Shown: in pieces, positions 1 through 9,518 of the stretch
Position numbering within the stretch: the first letter of the stretch is position 1
Layout of the letters: the number at the start of each line of letters is the position of its first letter
Source: Adlercreutzia faecimuris
GTDB taxonomy: Bacteria > Actinomycetota > Coriobacteriia > Coriobacteriales > Eggerthellaceae
Length of the DNA: 64,000 nucleotides
Reading direction: 5' to 3'
NCBI RefSeq assembly: GCF_022669055.1
Contig: NZ_JAJMLW010000004.1
Coordinates: 1-64,000, forward strand
Notes under the pieces: generated by a model
Seen by the model: only the letters and a program-made list of their open reading frames with translations
The model's database searches: none
What the model was told of the DNA's origin: nothing
Made by a program: the position numbers and the translations under genes

Positions 1-2
1 TC

Positions 3-299
3 GCCTACCTCCACGGCCACGAGGTCGGGGGCACCAACCCCAGCCTGCTCGAGGGCATGGCCTCCACCGGCCTGTGCCTGCTGCTCGACGTGGGCTTCAA
101 CCGCGAGGTCGCCGGCGACGCCGCCCTGTACTGGACCAAGGAGGAGGGCTCCCTGGCGGGGCTGATCGCGGAAGCCGAGGCGCTAGATGTGGAGGAGATC
201 CGGCGCCTGGGCACGGCTGCCAAGTCAACCATAGAAGAGCGGTTCTTGTGGAAGTGCATTGCTAGTAGATACGAAGACCTCTTTGAAGATGACTTCTAA
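3..299 (+). CDS. Glycosyltransferase, C-terminal part (DUF1972/GT4 type), 5' end outside window
   Basis: Only the last 98 codons are present; the reading frame is open from base 3 and ends at TAA 297-299. The start of the visible part (AYLHGHEVGGTNPSLLEGMA) is the donor-binding motif of family 4 glycosyltransferases, closest to the DUF1972 rhamnosyltransferase-type proteins found at the head of capsule loci. The enzyme would add a sugar to the growing lipid-linked repeat unit on the cytoplasmic face of the membrane. The first ~200 bases are GC-rich like the chromosome and the last ~80 are AT-rich like the following genes, so the composition boundary lies inside this gene. The sugar specificity cannot be read. 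Confidence 0.8.
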   Translation, partial: AYLHGHEVGGTNPSLLEGMASTGLCLLLDVGFNREVAGDAALYWTKEEGSLAGLIAEAEALDVEEIRRLGTAAKSTIEERFLWKCIASRYEDLFEDDF

Positions 300-1425
300 A
301 AAGAAATACGTGCAGATTAGCACTCATGCGGATGGGTGGGGAAAGACTATTCTATTCGACAAGCATGAGGAGCTTAGAAGCGACGGGGTGGAGTCTTATG
401 TATTTTGGGCGAGAGGAGACCATGAGCAAGATAACTACATGAGGAAAATCGCGAGCTTATCTGAGTCATGCATTGATGCTGTTCTAACAAAGCTGGATGG
501 AAAGGCAGGCTTTCATTCTAAAAGACAGACGAAGCGACTACTGCGCATGCTGGATGAGATTGACCCGGATGTAGTACACCTGCATGTTCTCATTGGCTAT
601 TATCTGGATGTTGAGCAGCTGTTCTCGTGGCTTGCGAGGAGTCGTTGCCAAGTGATCTGGACACTGCATGATTGTTGGGCGTTTACAGGCCACTGCATAC
701 ATTTTTCTTCTGCCAACTGCAATCGATGGAAGACAGGATGCACGTCTGAATGTCCGCAGATCAACTCTTATCCGAAAACGCTGAACAGACATACCATCAG
801 TTGGAATTACCAGAAAAAGAAAGAAGTTTTTACTCAGCTTCCAGTTGACCGAATGAAGTTAGTAACTCCATCTAAGTGGCTTCGAGATTTGGCCAGCGAG
901 AGCTTTCTAGCCAAGTACTCGATCGACGTTGTTCCAAACACAATCGATAGAGAAGTATTTAAGCCGGTGACAACAGATTTTAAAAGTAACTATGGCATTG
1001 AAGGAAGATACGCCATCCTGGGCGTTTCTTCAGCGTGGTCGGAGAAGAAGGGGCTACAGGATTTCATTCGCCTTTCAGAGGAAGTAGATGAATCTCACGT
1101 AATTGTTCTTGTTGGGCTAACTTCAAACCAAATAAGGCGTCTTGGAAGGCGACAGAACTCAAAGTTACTTCTTCTTCCAAAAACAAAGTCTATCGAGGAA
1201 CTTGTATCGATATATAGTGGGGTAGATGTTTTCTTTAACCCCACGAAAGAAGATACTTTTCCAACAGTAAATCTCGAGGCTGAGGCGTGCGGCCTTCCGG
1301 TTGTGACCTACGATGCCGGTGGTTGCCGAGAGACGATAAGACGTGATGATTCCGCATGCGTCGACAACTACGAAGAAGCTGTAAGACAGATAGCTAAGCA
1401 TAAGGGGCAGGCGACGCTCCAATGA
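289..1425 (+). CDS. Glycosyltransferase family 4 (capsule/EPS repeat unit)
   Basis: A 378-residue GT-B fold glycosyltransferase. The N-terminal half has the acceptor-side pattern STHADGWGKT and a WTLHDCWAFTGHC segment common in bacterial GT4 enzymes. The C-terminal half carries the donor-binding motif FNPTKEDTFPTVNLEAEACG with the E-x7-E spacing. ATG 289 is chosen because an upstream in-frame start at 259 would extend further into the preceding gene, while ATG 289 gives an 11-base overlap with its stop, typical of translational coupling. It overlaps the next gene by ATGA. The gene is AT-richer than the rest of the chromosome. It probably transfers one hexose or amino sugar of the repeat unit; donor and acceptor are unknown. 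Confidence 0.85.
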   Translation: MTSKKKYVQISTHADGWGKTILFDKHEELRSDGVESYVFWARGDHEQDNYMRKIASLSESCIDAVLTKLDGKAGFHSKRQTKRLLRMLDEIDPDVVHLHVLIGYYLDVEQLFSWLARSRCQVIWTLHDCWAFTGHCIHFSSANCNRWKTGCTSECPQINSYPKTLNRHTISWNYQKKKEVFTQLPVDRMKLVTPSKWLRDLASESFLAKYSIDVVPNTIDREVFKPVTTDFKSNYGIEGRYAILGVSSAWSEKKGLQDFIRLSEEVDESHVIVLVGLTSNQIRRLGRRQNSKLLLLPKTKSIEELVSIYSGVDVFFNPTKEDTFPTVNLEAEACGLPVVTYDAGGCRETIRRDDSACVDNYEEAVRQIAKHKGQATLQ

Positions 1426-2756
1426 GCAGAGTACTGCCTTTGGGAGCCAGGTCGTTCAATACTATTGAGAGGCCCATAAGAGACATAGCGGGACTAGACG
1501 GATGGTTCGGGATCGACAAGGCTGCCCTCGCACTTATTCTGGCAAAGGAATTCCTACTCGATTATCTCGGAGCAGGGTTAATTGCAAATCTTGTTATCTG
1601 TGGATACATTTTTGTACGCCTTGTTCTTTCAAAGCAAGGGCTCCCTTATTTTGCATATGCACTAGTGGGTACAATGTGTCTACTGTTCGGAGTCGGTTCC
1701 ATCCTTGCTGGGGATACAATTACCGCTGCCAAAAACCTGTTGAGAATAGCGCAAGTCTTTCTTTATGCAATGTTCTGCTTCTTTTTACTCCAAAATTATG
1801 GTAATAAATTTCAGTCTCTTTTTCGAAAAAGCGCCTTCTTCTTCAACAGTGTTTTAGTCATTAATATCTGCGTGATTGTGCTTCAGTTCTGGTTTCCGGG
1901 TAGTTTTGTCGCATATCCGGGGGACACCACACTCACTCTAGAGGATACGATGTCGGGTTTGTTCGGCTCAGCCTCAACTCATGCGATCGCGATATACACG
2001 ACCTTTGTGATTATTTACGATTATGTGGTGTTTCGTCGCGATAAGCGCGGGGTTCAATACTGGCTATATCTCATTGCGATAGCCATAGTATCGCTATGGA
2101 TAGCTACTCTTAACGACAACAAGGCGTTGTTTTTCTTCCTTCCCGTTGGACTTCTTTTGTGTCTGGTAATGTACTGTTGCGTCAGGCCTCGAGTGGCAAG
2201 AAGGATTCTACTTCCTTACGCCGTTGGGGCGATCGTCTTGATCGCGGTTCTTTATTCGGCTTTACCCTTTTTCCGAGAGTACCTGGAGCAAAACATCTTC
2301 AAATCAATCGAGATAGCCACACGTGCCTTTGACTTGAATGCTTACGTTAATGGAAGCGATGAGAGGTTTAAGCTGATCGTGTATGCCCTATCTCTTCCTG
2401 GTACATGGTTAATGGGGGATGGATTTGGATTGGTTAACTTGTATCAAGAAGGATATAGGGGATTCAATCACTTCGGGTTAAGCGATTTTGGATCAATCGC
2501 TATCTTGGGAGGCATCTGGTTCTATATAGTGGTGCTTTACGCCTTCTCTCGTCCGTTTGGGGATTTCAAAAAAGAAAATGCTCCGCTAGTTTTTTCCGTG
2601 GTAAGCCTCTTTGCTCTATTGGCTTTCTATACTCAAGTTTTCACGCAAGTTAGGATAGCTATTCCGGCTTTTATGCTGGCCATTACCTTCTGTTGCCTAT
2701 GGCGGGATCTGACTGTCTCGACATCGGGTCAAGGCAATCTGACGGATGGGCGGTAA
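1422..2756 (+). CDS. Wzy-like O-antigen/capsule polymerase
   Basis: A 444-residue integral membrane protein with about 11-12 hydrophobic segments and a longer loop around residues 280-345 (from FFREYLEQNIF to the FNHFGLSDFG region) that would face outward. This arrangement, and its place between glycosyltransferases in a locus with a Wzx-type flippase, fits a Wzy polymerase that joins lipid-linked repeat units on the outer face of the membrane. Wzy proteins share little sequence, so the call rests on topology and context. It starts at ATG 1422, overlapping the previous stop by ATGA, and overlaps the next gene by about 58 bases. Base composition is low in G+C. Confidence 0.75.
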   Translation: MSRVLPLGARSFNTIERPIRDIAGLDGWFGIDKAALALILAKEFLLDYLGAGLIANLVICGYIFVRLVLSKQGLPYFAYALVGTMCLLFGVGSILAGDTITAAKNLLRIAQVFLYAMFCFFLLQNYGNKFQSLFRKSAFFFNSVLVINICVIVLQFWFPGSFVAYPGDTTLTLEDTMSGLFGSASTHAIAIYTTFVIIYDYVVFRRDKRGVQYWLYLIAIAIVSLWIATLNDNKALFFFLPVGLLLCLVMYCCVRPRVARRILLPYAVGAIVLIAVLYSALPFFREYLEQNIFKSIEIATRAFDLNAYVNGSDERFKLIVYALSLPGTWLMGDGFGLVNLYQEGYRGFNHFGLSDFGSIAILGGIWFYIVVLYAFSRPFGDFKKENAPLVFSVVSLFALLAFYTQVFTQVRIAIPAFMLAITFCCLWRDLTVSTSGQGNLTDGR

Positions 2757-3865
2757 TTATTTCTAACCTAAGCAAGACAATCAGATTTTGTCGGGAAAGC
2801 CCAGACCAAGAGATTTTCAGCGAAACTACTGACTTTTCCGATAAGAGCTTTTCTCCACTTGTAACGGTTGTCATTACCACCTACGGGGATTGCTCGACGT
2901 TACTGAGGGCAATTGAGAGCGTGTTGAAGCAGAGCTATAAGAGTATCGAGATAATTGTTGTAGACGACAACGGAGATAGAGGAATGTATCGAAAAGCGAC
3001 CGAAAAGATTATGGGCCGCTACGAAAAAGACCGTCGGATTCGCTATATCTGTCATCCGAAAAACCTGAACGGTTCAGCGGCGCGAAATACTGGTATAGGT
3101 CATTCGAATGGAAAATATCTAACATTTCTCGACAACGATGATTTTATGCTGAGCGACAGAATCGCCAACGCCGTAAAGACGCTCGAGGAAGTTAAGGCAG
3201 ATGCCTATTTCTGCGATGTTCTGCTAATGGCTCAAGGACGTTACGCTAAGGTTCATGGCTTTTGCGGATCCGAACTAGTTTGGAAGGATCTGCTCTTTAG
3301 CGCAAGTTGCATGGGAACGGGGAGTAATTTATTTTTGCGTCGATCAGCTATTGACGAAACAGGTTCGTTCGACACTTCCTTCAAGCGAAATCAAGACGTT
3401 GAGTACATGCTGAGGTTTCTTCTCAATCATAAGTCTATCTGGCGCCCCGATTTGGATTTGGTTAAGGGCGAGAGTGCAACGAGCAATGAGCAATCATATG
3501 AATCATACGCGCAGACAAAAGCTCATTTTGATGTGACTTTTGCAAGCCTTATTTCTTCGTTAGATGAAGAAGAGGAAAAGAAGCGCCTTGTGTGCAGGGA
3601 GACAGAGTTGCTTTCTGTTGCTATTCGTAGCTGTAATGAGAGAGCAGTTCAATGCGCCTTGAAGAGGCTGGCCGACCTAGGTCGGCCAGTGGGAATGGCG
3701 CAAAAGGCCATGATCGGCCTCAAATGTAAGCGCAGACACGCTCCGCTTATGATCGAGAAGCTCATGAGATTGTTGAGGCATTACAGTGTGAGACGCCGAT
3801 TGAGCGCCTCTGACAGGATCTCTGTTTCAGAATTAGCGAGCTTGGCCGTTACTCCCGAGTGTTGA
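2699..3865 (+). CDS. Glycosyltransferase family 2
   Basis: A 388-residue GT-A fold enzyme. The GT2 core starts near residue 55 with VTVVITTYGDCSTLLRAIES, followed by IIVVDDN, the motif LNGSAARNTGIGHSNGKYLTF and the metal-binding FLDNDD. The ~50 residues before the domain are unusual and overlap the polymerase gene in another frame. Two starts are possible, TTG 2693 or ATG 2699; no other start codon lies between them and the domain, so the extension is either real or an artefact of an undetected start. The C-terminal ~130 residues are charged and helical. Donor sugar unknown. Confidence 0.82.
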   Translation: MAGSDCLDIGSRQSDGWAVIISNLSKTIRFCRESPDQEIFSETTDFSDKSFSPLVTVVITTYGDCSTLLRAIESVLKQSYKSIEIIVVDDNGDRGMYRKATEKIMGRYEKDRRIRYICHPKNLNGSAARNTGIGHSNGKYLTFLDNDDFMLSDRIANAVKTLEEVKADAYFCDVLLMAQGRYAKVHGFCGSELVWKDLLFSASCMGTGSNLFLRRSAIDETGSFDTSFKRNQDVEYMLRFLLNHKSIWRPDLDLVKGESATSNEQSYESYAQTKAHFDVTFASLISSLDEEEEKKRLVCRETELLSVAIRSCNERAVQCALKRLADLGRPVGMAQKAMIGLKCKRRHAPLMIEKLMRLLRHYSVRRRLSASDRISVSELASLAVTPEC

Positions 3866-3966
3866 TTTGCTTGCAAGTAGTATCCAGCAGACTCTCACCG
3901 AACTTGCCAAAGATCGATGGCGGAAGATCGTTCACCAGTTATATAGCGATTCAAAAGGAGCTTTCC

Positions 3967-5019
3967 ATGACGACATCAAGTCTTAGCGGTAGCACGCTCA
4001 TGATTACGGGCGGAACGGGGAGTTTTGGCAATACCGTGCTCAAGCATTTTCTTGACTCTGGTTTATCGGAAATCAGAATATTCTCACGCGATGAGAAGAA
4101 GCAGGACGACATGCGCCATTTGCTGCAGGCTCGTCACCCCGATCTCGTCGGTAAGGTGAGGTTCTTTATCGGAGATGTGAGGGACCCTCAATCTGTGAGG
4201 GATGCTATGCGCGGGGTAGATTATATCTTCCATGCGGCTGCTCTCAAGCAAGTGCCTTCTTGCGAGTTCTTTCCCATGGAAGCAGTCAAGACCAATGTTC
4301 TCGGCACTGACAATGTGCTGCATGCTGCTATCGATGAGGGCGTAAAGCGCGTAGTGTGCCTCTCTACTGACAAGGCGGCGTATCCGATCAATGCTATGGG
4401 CAAATCCAAGGCCATGATGGAGTCCATCATCTACGCAAATGCGCGCAATGGTGCCGGCCGTACTACGATCTGTTGCACGCGCTATGGGAACGTTATGTGC
4501 TCTCGAGGCAGTGTTATCCCCCTGTTCATTGACCAGATACGCCAGGGAGAACCCGTTACCATAACGGATCCGACCATGACGCGTTTTCTCATGAACCTTG
4601 ACGAAGCTGTTGATCTTGTCGAATTCGCTTTTGAGCATGGCGAGCCGGGCGATTTATTTATCCAAAAGGCCCCTGCCTCGACCATAGGGGATCTCTCCGA
4701 AGCAGTTCAGGAATTGTTTGGACATACGGGTACGCGGGTCATAGGAACTCGTCATGGCGAGAAGCTCTTTGAGACATTGATGACGCGTGAGGAGATGCTG
4801 CGTGCTGAGGACATGGGTGCCTATTTTCGAGTTAGCGCGGATACTCGAGATCTGAATTACGACCGTTTCGCGGCAGGCAACGTTCGCACACAAGCCGATG
4901 ACTCCTATACCTCCCATAACACCCAGAGGCTAAACGTTGTCGAGACAATAGAGAAGATTCAGACCGCAGAATATGTGAGGCTTGCCCTTGAGGGACGTGA
5001 GGACGAGGTAGCGCAATGA
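3967..5019 (+). CDS. UDP-GlcNAc 4,6-dehydratase/epimerase, FnlA/CapE/WbvB type
   Basis: A 350-residue extended short-chain dehydrogenase that acts on UDP-N-acetylglucosamine as the first step to a 6-deoxy-L-HexNAc nucleotide sugar. The NAD-binding motif TGGTGSFG is at residues 14-21, followed by the acidic GDVRD and the AAALKQVP signature of this family. The active-site segment STDKAAYPINAMGKSK has Met where most SDRs have the Tyr of YxxxK, a known feature of CapE-type members. ATG 3967 is chosen over an upstream in-frame start because AAAAGGAG sits 7 bases before it. It overlaps the next gene by ATGA, and the pair forms a dehydratase-reductase unit. No C2-epimerase partner is found in the window. 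Confidence 0.87.
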   Translation: MTTSSLSGSTLMITGGTGSFGNTVLKHFLDSGLSEIRIFSRDEKKQDDMRHLLQARHPDLVGKVRFFIGDVRDPQSVRDAMRGVDYIFHAAALKQVPSCEFFPMEAVKTNVLGTDNVLHAAIDEGVKRVVCLSTDKAAYPINAMGKSKAMMESIIYANARNGAGRTTICCTRYGNVMCSRGSVIPLFIDQIRQGEPVTITDPTMTRFLMNLDEAVDLVEFAFEHGEPGDLFIQKAPASTIGDLSEAVQELFGHTGTRVIGTRHGEKLFETLMTREEMLRAEDMGAYFRVSADTRDLNYDRFAAGNVRTQADDSYTSHNTQRLNVVETIEKIQTAEYVRLALEGREDEVAQ

Positions 5020-5894
5020 GGTTTCTCGTCCTAGGTGCAACGGGCATGGCTGGGCACGTGGCTTCGCTGTACCTTTCTGAGCGGGGACATGAAGTCTGGG
5101 GGTTTTCCCGTCGTCCCGCCTCCTTTCTCAAAAGATCGCTGACAGGCGATGCTCTCGACGTATCGTCGCTGGAAGATGCTCTTGCCCAGTCTCGCCCCGA
5201 GATCGTGCTTAACTGCATTGGCTTGCTGAACGCTTCCTGTGATGAAAGGCCCGATCTAGCGATCTATCTAAATGCCTACCTACCTCACTTGCTCGAGCGG
5301 ATGACGGCGGAGAGTCGGACGAGAGTGTTCCATCTCTCGACGGATTGTGTGTTCGCTGGCAACACCGGCCCGTATGACGAGTTCTCTACTCCCGATGGTA
5401 GGACGCTTTACGACAAGAGCAAAGCGCTTGGTGAACTTAGAAATGAAAAAGATCTAACGCTTAGGCAGTCAATTGTCGGTCCAGACATTGACCCGCACGG
5501 AATTGGGCTACTCAACTGGTTCATGGCGCAGGAGGAGCGTGTGCGGGGTTGGACTGGCGCCATCTGGACGGGGCTTACGACTCTTGAACTTGCGAAAGCC
5601 ATTGAGGCGTGCGCATTGGATGGGTCTTCTGGCCTTGTGAATATGGTGCCAGACGGGCACGGAATCCCTAAATCCGATCTGCTGAGATTACTTTCTACGT
5701 ATTTTCGTGATAGCTCCGTGACAGTGGAAGACGACCCTTCGGTGTTGCTCGACAAGACGCTTGTGCGTACGGTGCTGCCTGCGGGGTACCGGCCCATTCC
5801 CTATGCCGACCAGATTCAAGAGTTAGCAAGCTGGGTAAATGCCCACGGGGATATCTATCCCGAGAGGTATCAGAGGAGCCATGCGTATGAATAG
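5016..5894 (+). CDS. RmlD-like NDP-4-keto-sugar reductase
   Basis: A 292-residue SDR of the dTDP-4-dehydrorhamnose reductase (RmlD) family. It begins MRFLVLGATGMAGHVASLYL (nucleotide-binding GxxGxxG), has LNCIGLL and the STDCVFAG motif, and the catalytic YDKSKALGE (YxxxK). Placed directly after and overlapping a CapE/WbvB-type dehydratase, it most likely reduces the 4-keto intermediate of that enzyme, as WbvR does in L-QuiNAc synthesis. It lacks the C-terminal cupin domain of CapF. Reduction of dTDP-4-keto-rhamnose is less likely because no RmlA, B or C gene is visible. Confidence 0.82.
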   Translation: MRFLVLGATGMAGHVASLYLSERGHEVWGFSRRPASFLKRSLTGDALDVSSLEDALAQSRPEIVLNCIGLLNASCDERPDLAIYLNAYLPHLLERMTAESRTRVFHLSTDCVFAGNTGPYDEFSTPDGRTLYDKSKALGELRNEKDLTLRQSIVGPDIDPHGIGLLNWFMAQEERVRGWTGAIWTGLTTLELAKAIEACALDGSSGLVNMVPDGHGIPKSDLLRLLSTYFRDSSVTVEDDPSVLLDKTLVRTVLPAGYRPIPYADQIQELASWVNAHGDIYPERYQRSHAYE

Positions 5895-7014
5895 GCTTCC
5901 CTTGAGAGGCAAGTACGACCTGATCGTTGTAGGTGCTGGGCTGTTCGGGTCTACCGTAGCAAGGCTTGCCACTGATGCTGGTATGGATGTGCTTGTGATC
6001 GAAAAGCGAGAGCATGTAGGGGGTAATTGCTGGTCTTTCAAACGTTTCGGCATCGATGTTCATGCCTATGGCCCACATGCCTTGCATACTAATGACAAGT
6101 CTGTTTGGGAATGGTTCTGCTCTTTCGCGGATTTTACTCCATGTGTCATGTCTCCGATTGCCAACTATAAAGGAAGCCTCTACAGTCTTCCGTTCAGCAT
6201 GCGTACGTTCTATGAACTCTGGGGTGTTGTGACTCCAGAGGAGGCGGCACGCAAGCTAGAAGAGCAACGGGTGCTGTGCGGTAACCCTTCGAACCTAGAG
6301 GAACATGTTCTCTCCATGGTAGGGAGCGACGTCTACGAGAAGCTAGTAAAGGGCTATACGGAGAAGCAATACGGCAGATCTTGTAAAGAGTTGCCATCGT
6401 CGATAATAGCCAGGATGCCGCTGCTCATGACCTTCGACGTTGACTATAACCACAAGAAGTATCAGGGGATCCCCACAGAGGGGTGGGATGCTTTCTTCAG
6501 ATGCCTGCTTAAGGACATTGAGGTTTTGACGAAAGTGGATTTTCTCGAAGTGAGAAGCGAGCTTGAAACACTTACAGGCCAGACAGTGTTTACTGGCCCG
6601 ATTGACGAGTACTATGATTATCGTTTTGGCCCACTTGAATATCGGGGTAGGCGATTCGAGCACGAGGAACTCGCGATGTCCAACTATCAGGGTTGCGCAT
6701 TGATGAACTTCACTGACGCGGAGACGCCCTGGCTGAGGACGATAGAGCACAAGCATTTCGTTAGATCCAACTCTCCCGCCACGGTGGTCACGCGCGAATA
6801 TGCTACTTCATGGCGCCCTGGAGATGAGCCTTATTACACGGTAAATGATGAGGAAAACCAAGAGAGATATGGGCGTTATCGGGATCTTGCGTCCAGAGAT
6901 GAGCGGGTTCTGTTCGGAGGCCGGCTGGGAGAGTACCGCTACTACGCGATGGATGACGTGGTTTTATCGGCGCGTCGATGCTTCAGCTTGATTGAGCGGA
7001 GGATAAATGTGTGA
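5887..7014 (+). CDS. glf: UDP-galactopyranose mutase
   Basis: A 375-residue flavoenzyme that converts UDP-galactopyranose to UDP-galactofuranose, the donor for Galf residues in surface glycans. The FAD-binding motif VVGAGLFGS is at residues 14-22, followed by VIEKREHVGGNCWS and the family signature YGPHALHT at 61-68. The C-terminal motifs FGGRLGEYRYYAMDDV and the conserved arginines match the family, and the length is typical. ATG 5887 is preferred to ATG 5881 because AGGAG at 5873-5877 gives a better spacing. It overlaps the previous gene by 8 bases and the next by 8. The capsule repeat unit therefore probably contains galactofuranose. Confidence 0.95.
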   Translation: MNRLPLRGKYDLIVVGAGLFGSTVARLATDAGMDVLVIEKREHVGGNCWSFKRFGIDVHAYGPHALHTNDKSVWEWFCSFADFTPCVMSPIANYKGSLYSLPFSMRTFYELWGVVTPEEAARKLEEQRVLCGNPSNLEEHVLSMVGSDVYEKLVKGYTEKQYGRSCKELPSSIIARMPLLMTFDVDYNHKKYQGIPTEGWDAFFRCLLKDIEVLTKVDFLEVRSELETLTGQTVFTGPIDEYYDYRFGPLEYRGRRFEHEELAMSNYQGCALMNFTDAETPWLRTIEHKHFVRSNSPATVVTREYATSWRPGDEPYYTVNDEENQERYGRYRDLASRDERVLFGGRLGEYRYYAMDDVVLSARRCFSLIERRINV

Positions 7015-8041
7015 AACAAACGAAGAGGGCGAGATTGTATGCGAGGAGCCACTCCTATCTGTATCTATTGCTGCGTGTAACTCCGAGGCCTATCTTGAGC
7101 GATGCCTTGACTCTTGCCTCGGTTTCGAGGGGCTCTTGGATGTAATTATTGTTGACGATGGAAGCATTGACAGCACTGCAGAGATTGCAGACGCTTACGT
7201 TGAAACCCATCCCAAAATTTTTCGCGTTATACACAAGGAAAATGGCCACTACGGCTCTACGGTTAACGCCAGTCTTCCCATGGCGCGCGGGAAGTTCTAC
7301 CGATTGCTCGATAGTGATGACTGGTTTAACCGAGAATCGCTATGTGAGTGGCTCAAAGTTCTTTCCGAGTCCGAGGCGGACGCCGTTTGTACCGCCAGTT
7401 TGAGAATAATGGAAAAGAGCGGATGCAGGATAACGATGGATCCCTGGCCAAACGTGGAGTCAGGTGAACATGATTTAGAAAATCTTGATGTGAATGAGGT
7501 TCCAGGGCCTGGAATCTCAAATCTGGCCTACCGGACAGACTTTCTCAGGAAGATGAAACTCAGTCTTCTAGAACACTGCAACTACGTTGACGAAGAGCTG
7601 CGTGCCGTTCCTTGGTGTCGAGTACGTACCGTAAGAGTTGATCATCTTCCCGTTTACTGTGTTGTAAAAGAACGGGATGGGCAGAATACTAGTCTTGTGG
7701 GAATAAGGAAAAGTGCTTTTGATAAAGGAAAGATGCTTTTTCATATAATAGATCAAGGCGATTTTGGCGAGCTTGGGGCACGAACGCATGCTCAAACTAT
7801 GGCCTTAAGGGTTGTTGCTGATGACGTAGCCGGTGGCTGCTATAGCAACATGCTCCTCTTGGATACCACCCGGGAAACGAGGAAGAAGATCATCGACTTC
7901 GACCGAAGGCTTAAAGAGGAGTTGCCTGAGATATATGCTTTGAGCGGAAGAACTAGTCGAACTCTTCGCGCTTTAAGAGCGAGCAGCTTTCTTCTCTATT
8001 CTCCTCTTGCTCATAGGTGGCAACGAAAATGGAGAGCGTAG
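7007..8041 (+). CDS. Glycosyltransferase family 2
   Basis: A 344-residue GT2 enzyme. The domain begins at residue ~16 with LLSVSIAACNSEAYLERCLD, followed by VIIVDDGSIDST, the segment KENGHYGSTVNASLPMARGK and the metal-binding LLDSDDWF (DxD). About 100 C-terminal residues are helical with basic patches and could sit on the membrane surface. GGAGG just upstream of ATG 7007 is its ribosome site, and it overlaps glf by 8 bases. Immediate coupling to glf makes a galactofuranosyltransferase possible, but the sequence does not prove it. Confidence 0.85.
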   Translation: MCETNEEGEIVCEEPLLSVSIAACNSEAYLERCLDSCLGFEGLLDVIIVDDGSIDSTAEIADAYVETHPKIFRVIHKENGHYGSTVNASLPMARGKFYRLLDSDDWFNRESLCEWLKVLSESEADAVCTASLRIMEKSGCRITMDPWPNVESGEHDLENLDVNEVPGPGISNLAYRTDFLRKMKLSLLEHCNYVDEELRAVPWCRVRTVRVDHLPVYCVVKERDGQNTSLVGIRKSAFDKGKMLFHIIDQGDFGELGARTHAQTMALRVVADDVAGGCYSNMLLLDTTRETRKKIIDFDRRLKEELPEIYALSGRTSRTLRALRASSFLLYSPLAHRWQRKWRA

Positions 8042-8048
8042 CCTGAAC

Positions 8049-9491
8049 GTGAAGAACAAGCTGCGCGGATCGGGTCGCGTTTCAATGAGAAGAGCTGCGG
8101 CGATTCAATTTGCTTCGAAGTATGTAAGCCTGGGTGCACAGCTTGTCATCACCGCTGTTCTTGCCCGGCTCATATCTCCTGAAGAGTTTGGCTTACTTGC
8201 AATCATCACCGTGTTCACGGCATTCTTCTCCCTCTTCTCTGATATGGGAATCGGGGTCGCGATAGTGCAATTTCGCGATTTGGGGGAGCGAGACTTTGGC
8301 GCCCTCTTTGTCTTTTCGGCTCTGATAGCCTTTGCTTTGGCGGGATTGTTTTGCGCCCTGAGTCCAGCTGTGGCTGCTTTTTATGGAGAGCCATCCTTGA
8401 TGCCGCTTTGCTGCGCGGCGTCCCTCTCCCTTGTGTTTTCGACACTGAACATGGTTCCGAATGGACTGATGCTTCGCGAGAGACGCTTCGGCTCCATCGG
8501 ATTGAGGTTGGTGGTCGCTACTGCTGTCTCTGGCGTTGCGGCAATTGCTTCGGCGTTCTTCGGAGCCGGTGTTTATTCGCTTATCGTTCAGGTTGTCACT
8601 TCTTCTGCAATTGTGTTTATATGGAATTACACTATGAGGCCCATCGGGCGATTAAGCATTCACTTTGTTGCCCCATTGAGAAGGATCATTTCTTATTCGG
8701 GCTATCAATTTGGATTTAGCGCGATCAACTATTTTGCGAGGAATCTCGATACACTTCTTATCGGAAAGGCACTCGGCGTAGTTGCGGTTGGCAACTACGA
8801 TAAAGCCTATAAGCTGACAGGCTACCCGCTCTCGTCGTTTTCGAGCGTTGTCGCTTCGGTGGTGCAGCCCTATATGGCCGAACATCAAGACAACAAGGAT
8901 GTTGTCTTCGCCTATTGGATGAAGATAGAAAAAGGACTCTCCTTGGCAGGAGCATGCATCATGGCGGTCTTTGTGTCTGCCGCCGCCGAAATAGTAGGCC
9001 TGTTTTATGGTAGTCAATGGGGCGCTGCGATTCCACCGTTCGCTATTCTTTCATTCTCCGTGTACTTCCAGGTCGTGTGGAACCCTTCCGGGGCATTCTT
9101 CCAGAGTCTTGGACGGACAGACCTAATGTTCAAGGCGGGAGTCGTGAACACGCTCCTCACTATATCCGGCTTGCTGGTGGGCCTTGCAGGTGGAAGCATC
9201 GTGTCCGTTTCTGTGGGAATCGCGGTAGCATATTGTCTGCATTCGATTTCGCTCTGCTGGTTTCTATTATGGAAATGCTTCGGGGTCAAGCCTGCGAAGC
9301 TGCTTTCCTTTCTGCCCGAATTCGCGACAGCTCTTGTGGCGATTGTAGCGTGCGAGTTTGCCTCTCCGTATTTCCCTGCTGGGATGTTCCCCTCGTTCTG
9401 CTGCAAGGTTCTTCTGGCGGGAGCGGTGCTGCTCCTTGGTTTTGGGCTTACAGGTCAGCTCTCTCATCTGCGTGCGCTTTTGTGCAGGTAG
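8049..9491 (+). CDS. Wzx/WzxC-type polysaccharide flippase
   Basis: A 480-residue multi-pass membrane protein of the MOP superfamily, with about 12-14 hydrophobic segments starting at residue ~20. The opening AAIQFASKYVSLGAQLVITAVLARLISPEEFG is typical of WzxC-like lipopolysaccharide exporters. It would flip the lipid-linked repeat unit to the outer face for polymerisation by the Wzy-like protein. Start options are TTG 8007, GTG 8049 and ATG 8085; GTG 8049 has GGAGAG upstream and leaves a short basic N-terminus before the first segment. The gene ends 27 bases before ugd. It is the last gene of the AT-rich cassette. Confidence 0.85.
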   Translation: MKNKLRGSGRVSMRRAAAIQFASKYVSLGAQLVITAVLARLISPEEFGLLAIITVFTAFFSLFSDMGIGVAIVQFRDLGERDFGALFVFSALIAFALAGLFCALSPAVAAFYGEPSLMPLCCAASLSLVFSTLNMVPNGLMLRERRFGSIGLRLVVATAVSGVAAIASAFFGAGVYSLIVQVVTSSAIVFIWNYTMRPIGRLSIHFVAPLRRIISYSGYQFGFSAINYFARNLDTLLIGKALGVVAVGNYDKAYKLTGYPLSSFSSVVASVVQPYMAEHQDNKDVVFAYWMKIEKGLSLAGACIMAVFVSAAAEIVGLFYGSQWGAAIPPFAILSFSVYFQVVWNPSGAFFQSLGRTDLMFKAGVVNTLLTISGLLVGLAGGSIVSVSVGIAVAYCLHSISLCWFLLWKCFGVKPAKLLSFLPEFATALVAIVACEFASPYFPAGMFPSFCCKVLLAGAVLLLGFGLTGQLSHLRALLCR

Positions 9492-9518
9492 GTCTCGTTG
9501 CTTAGCGGAGGAATAGAC

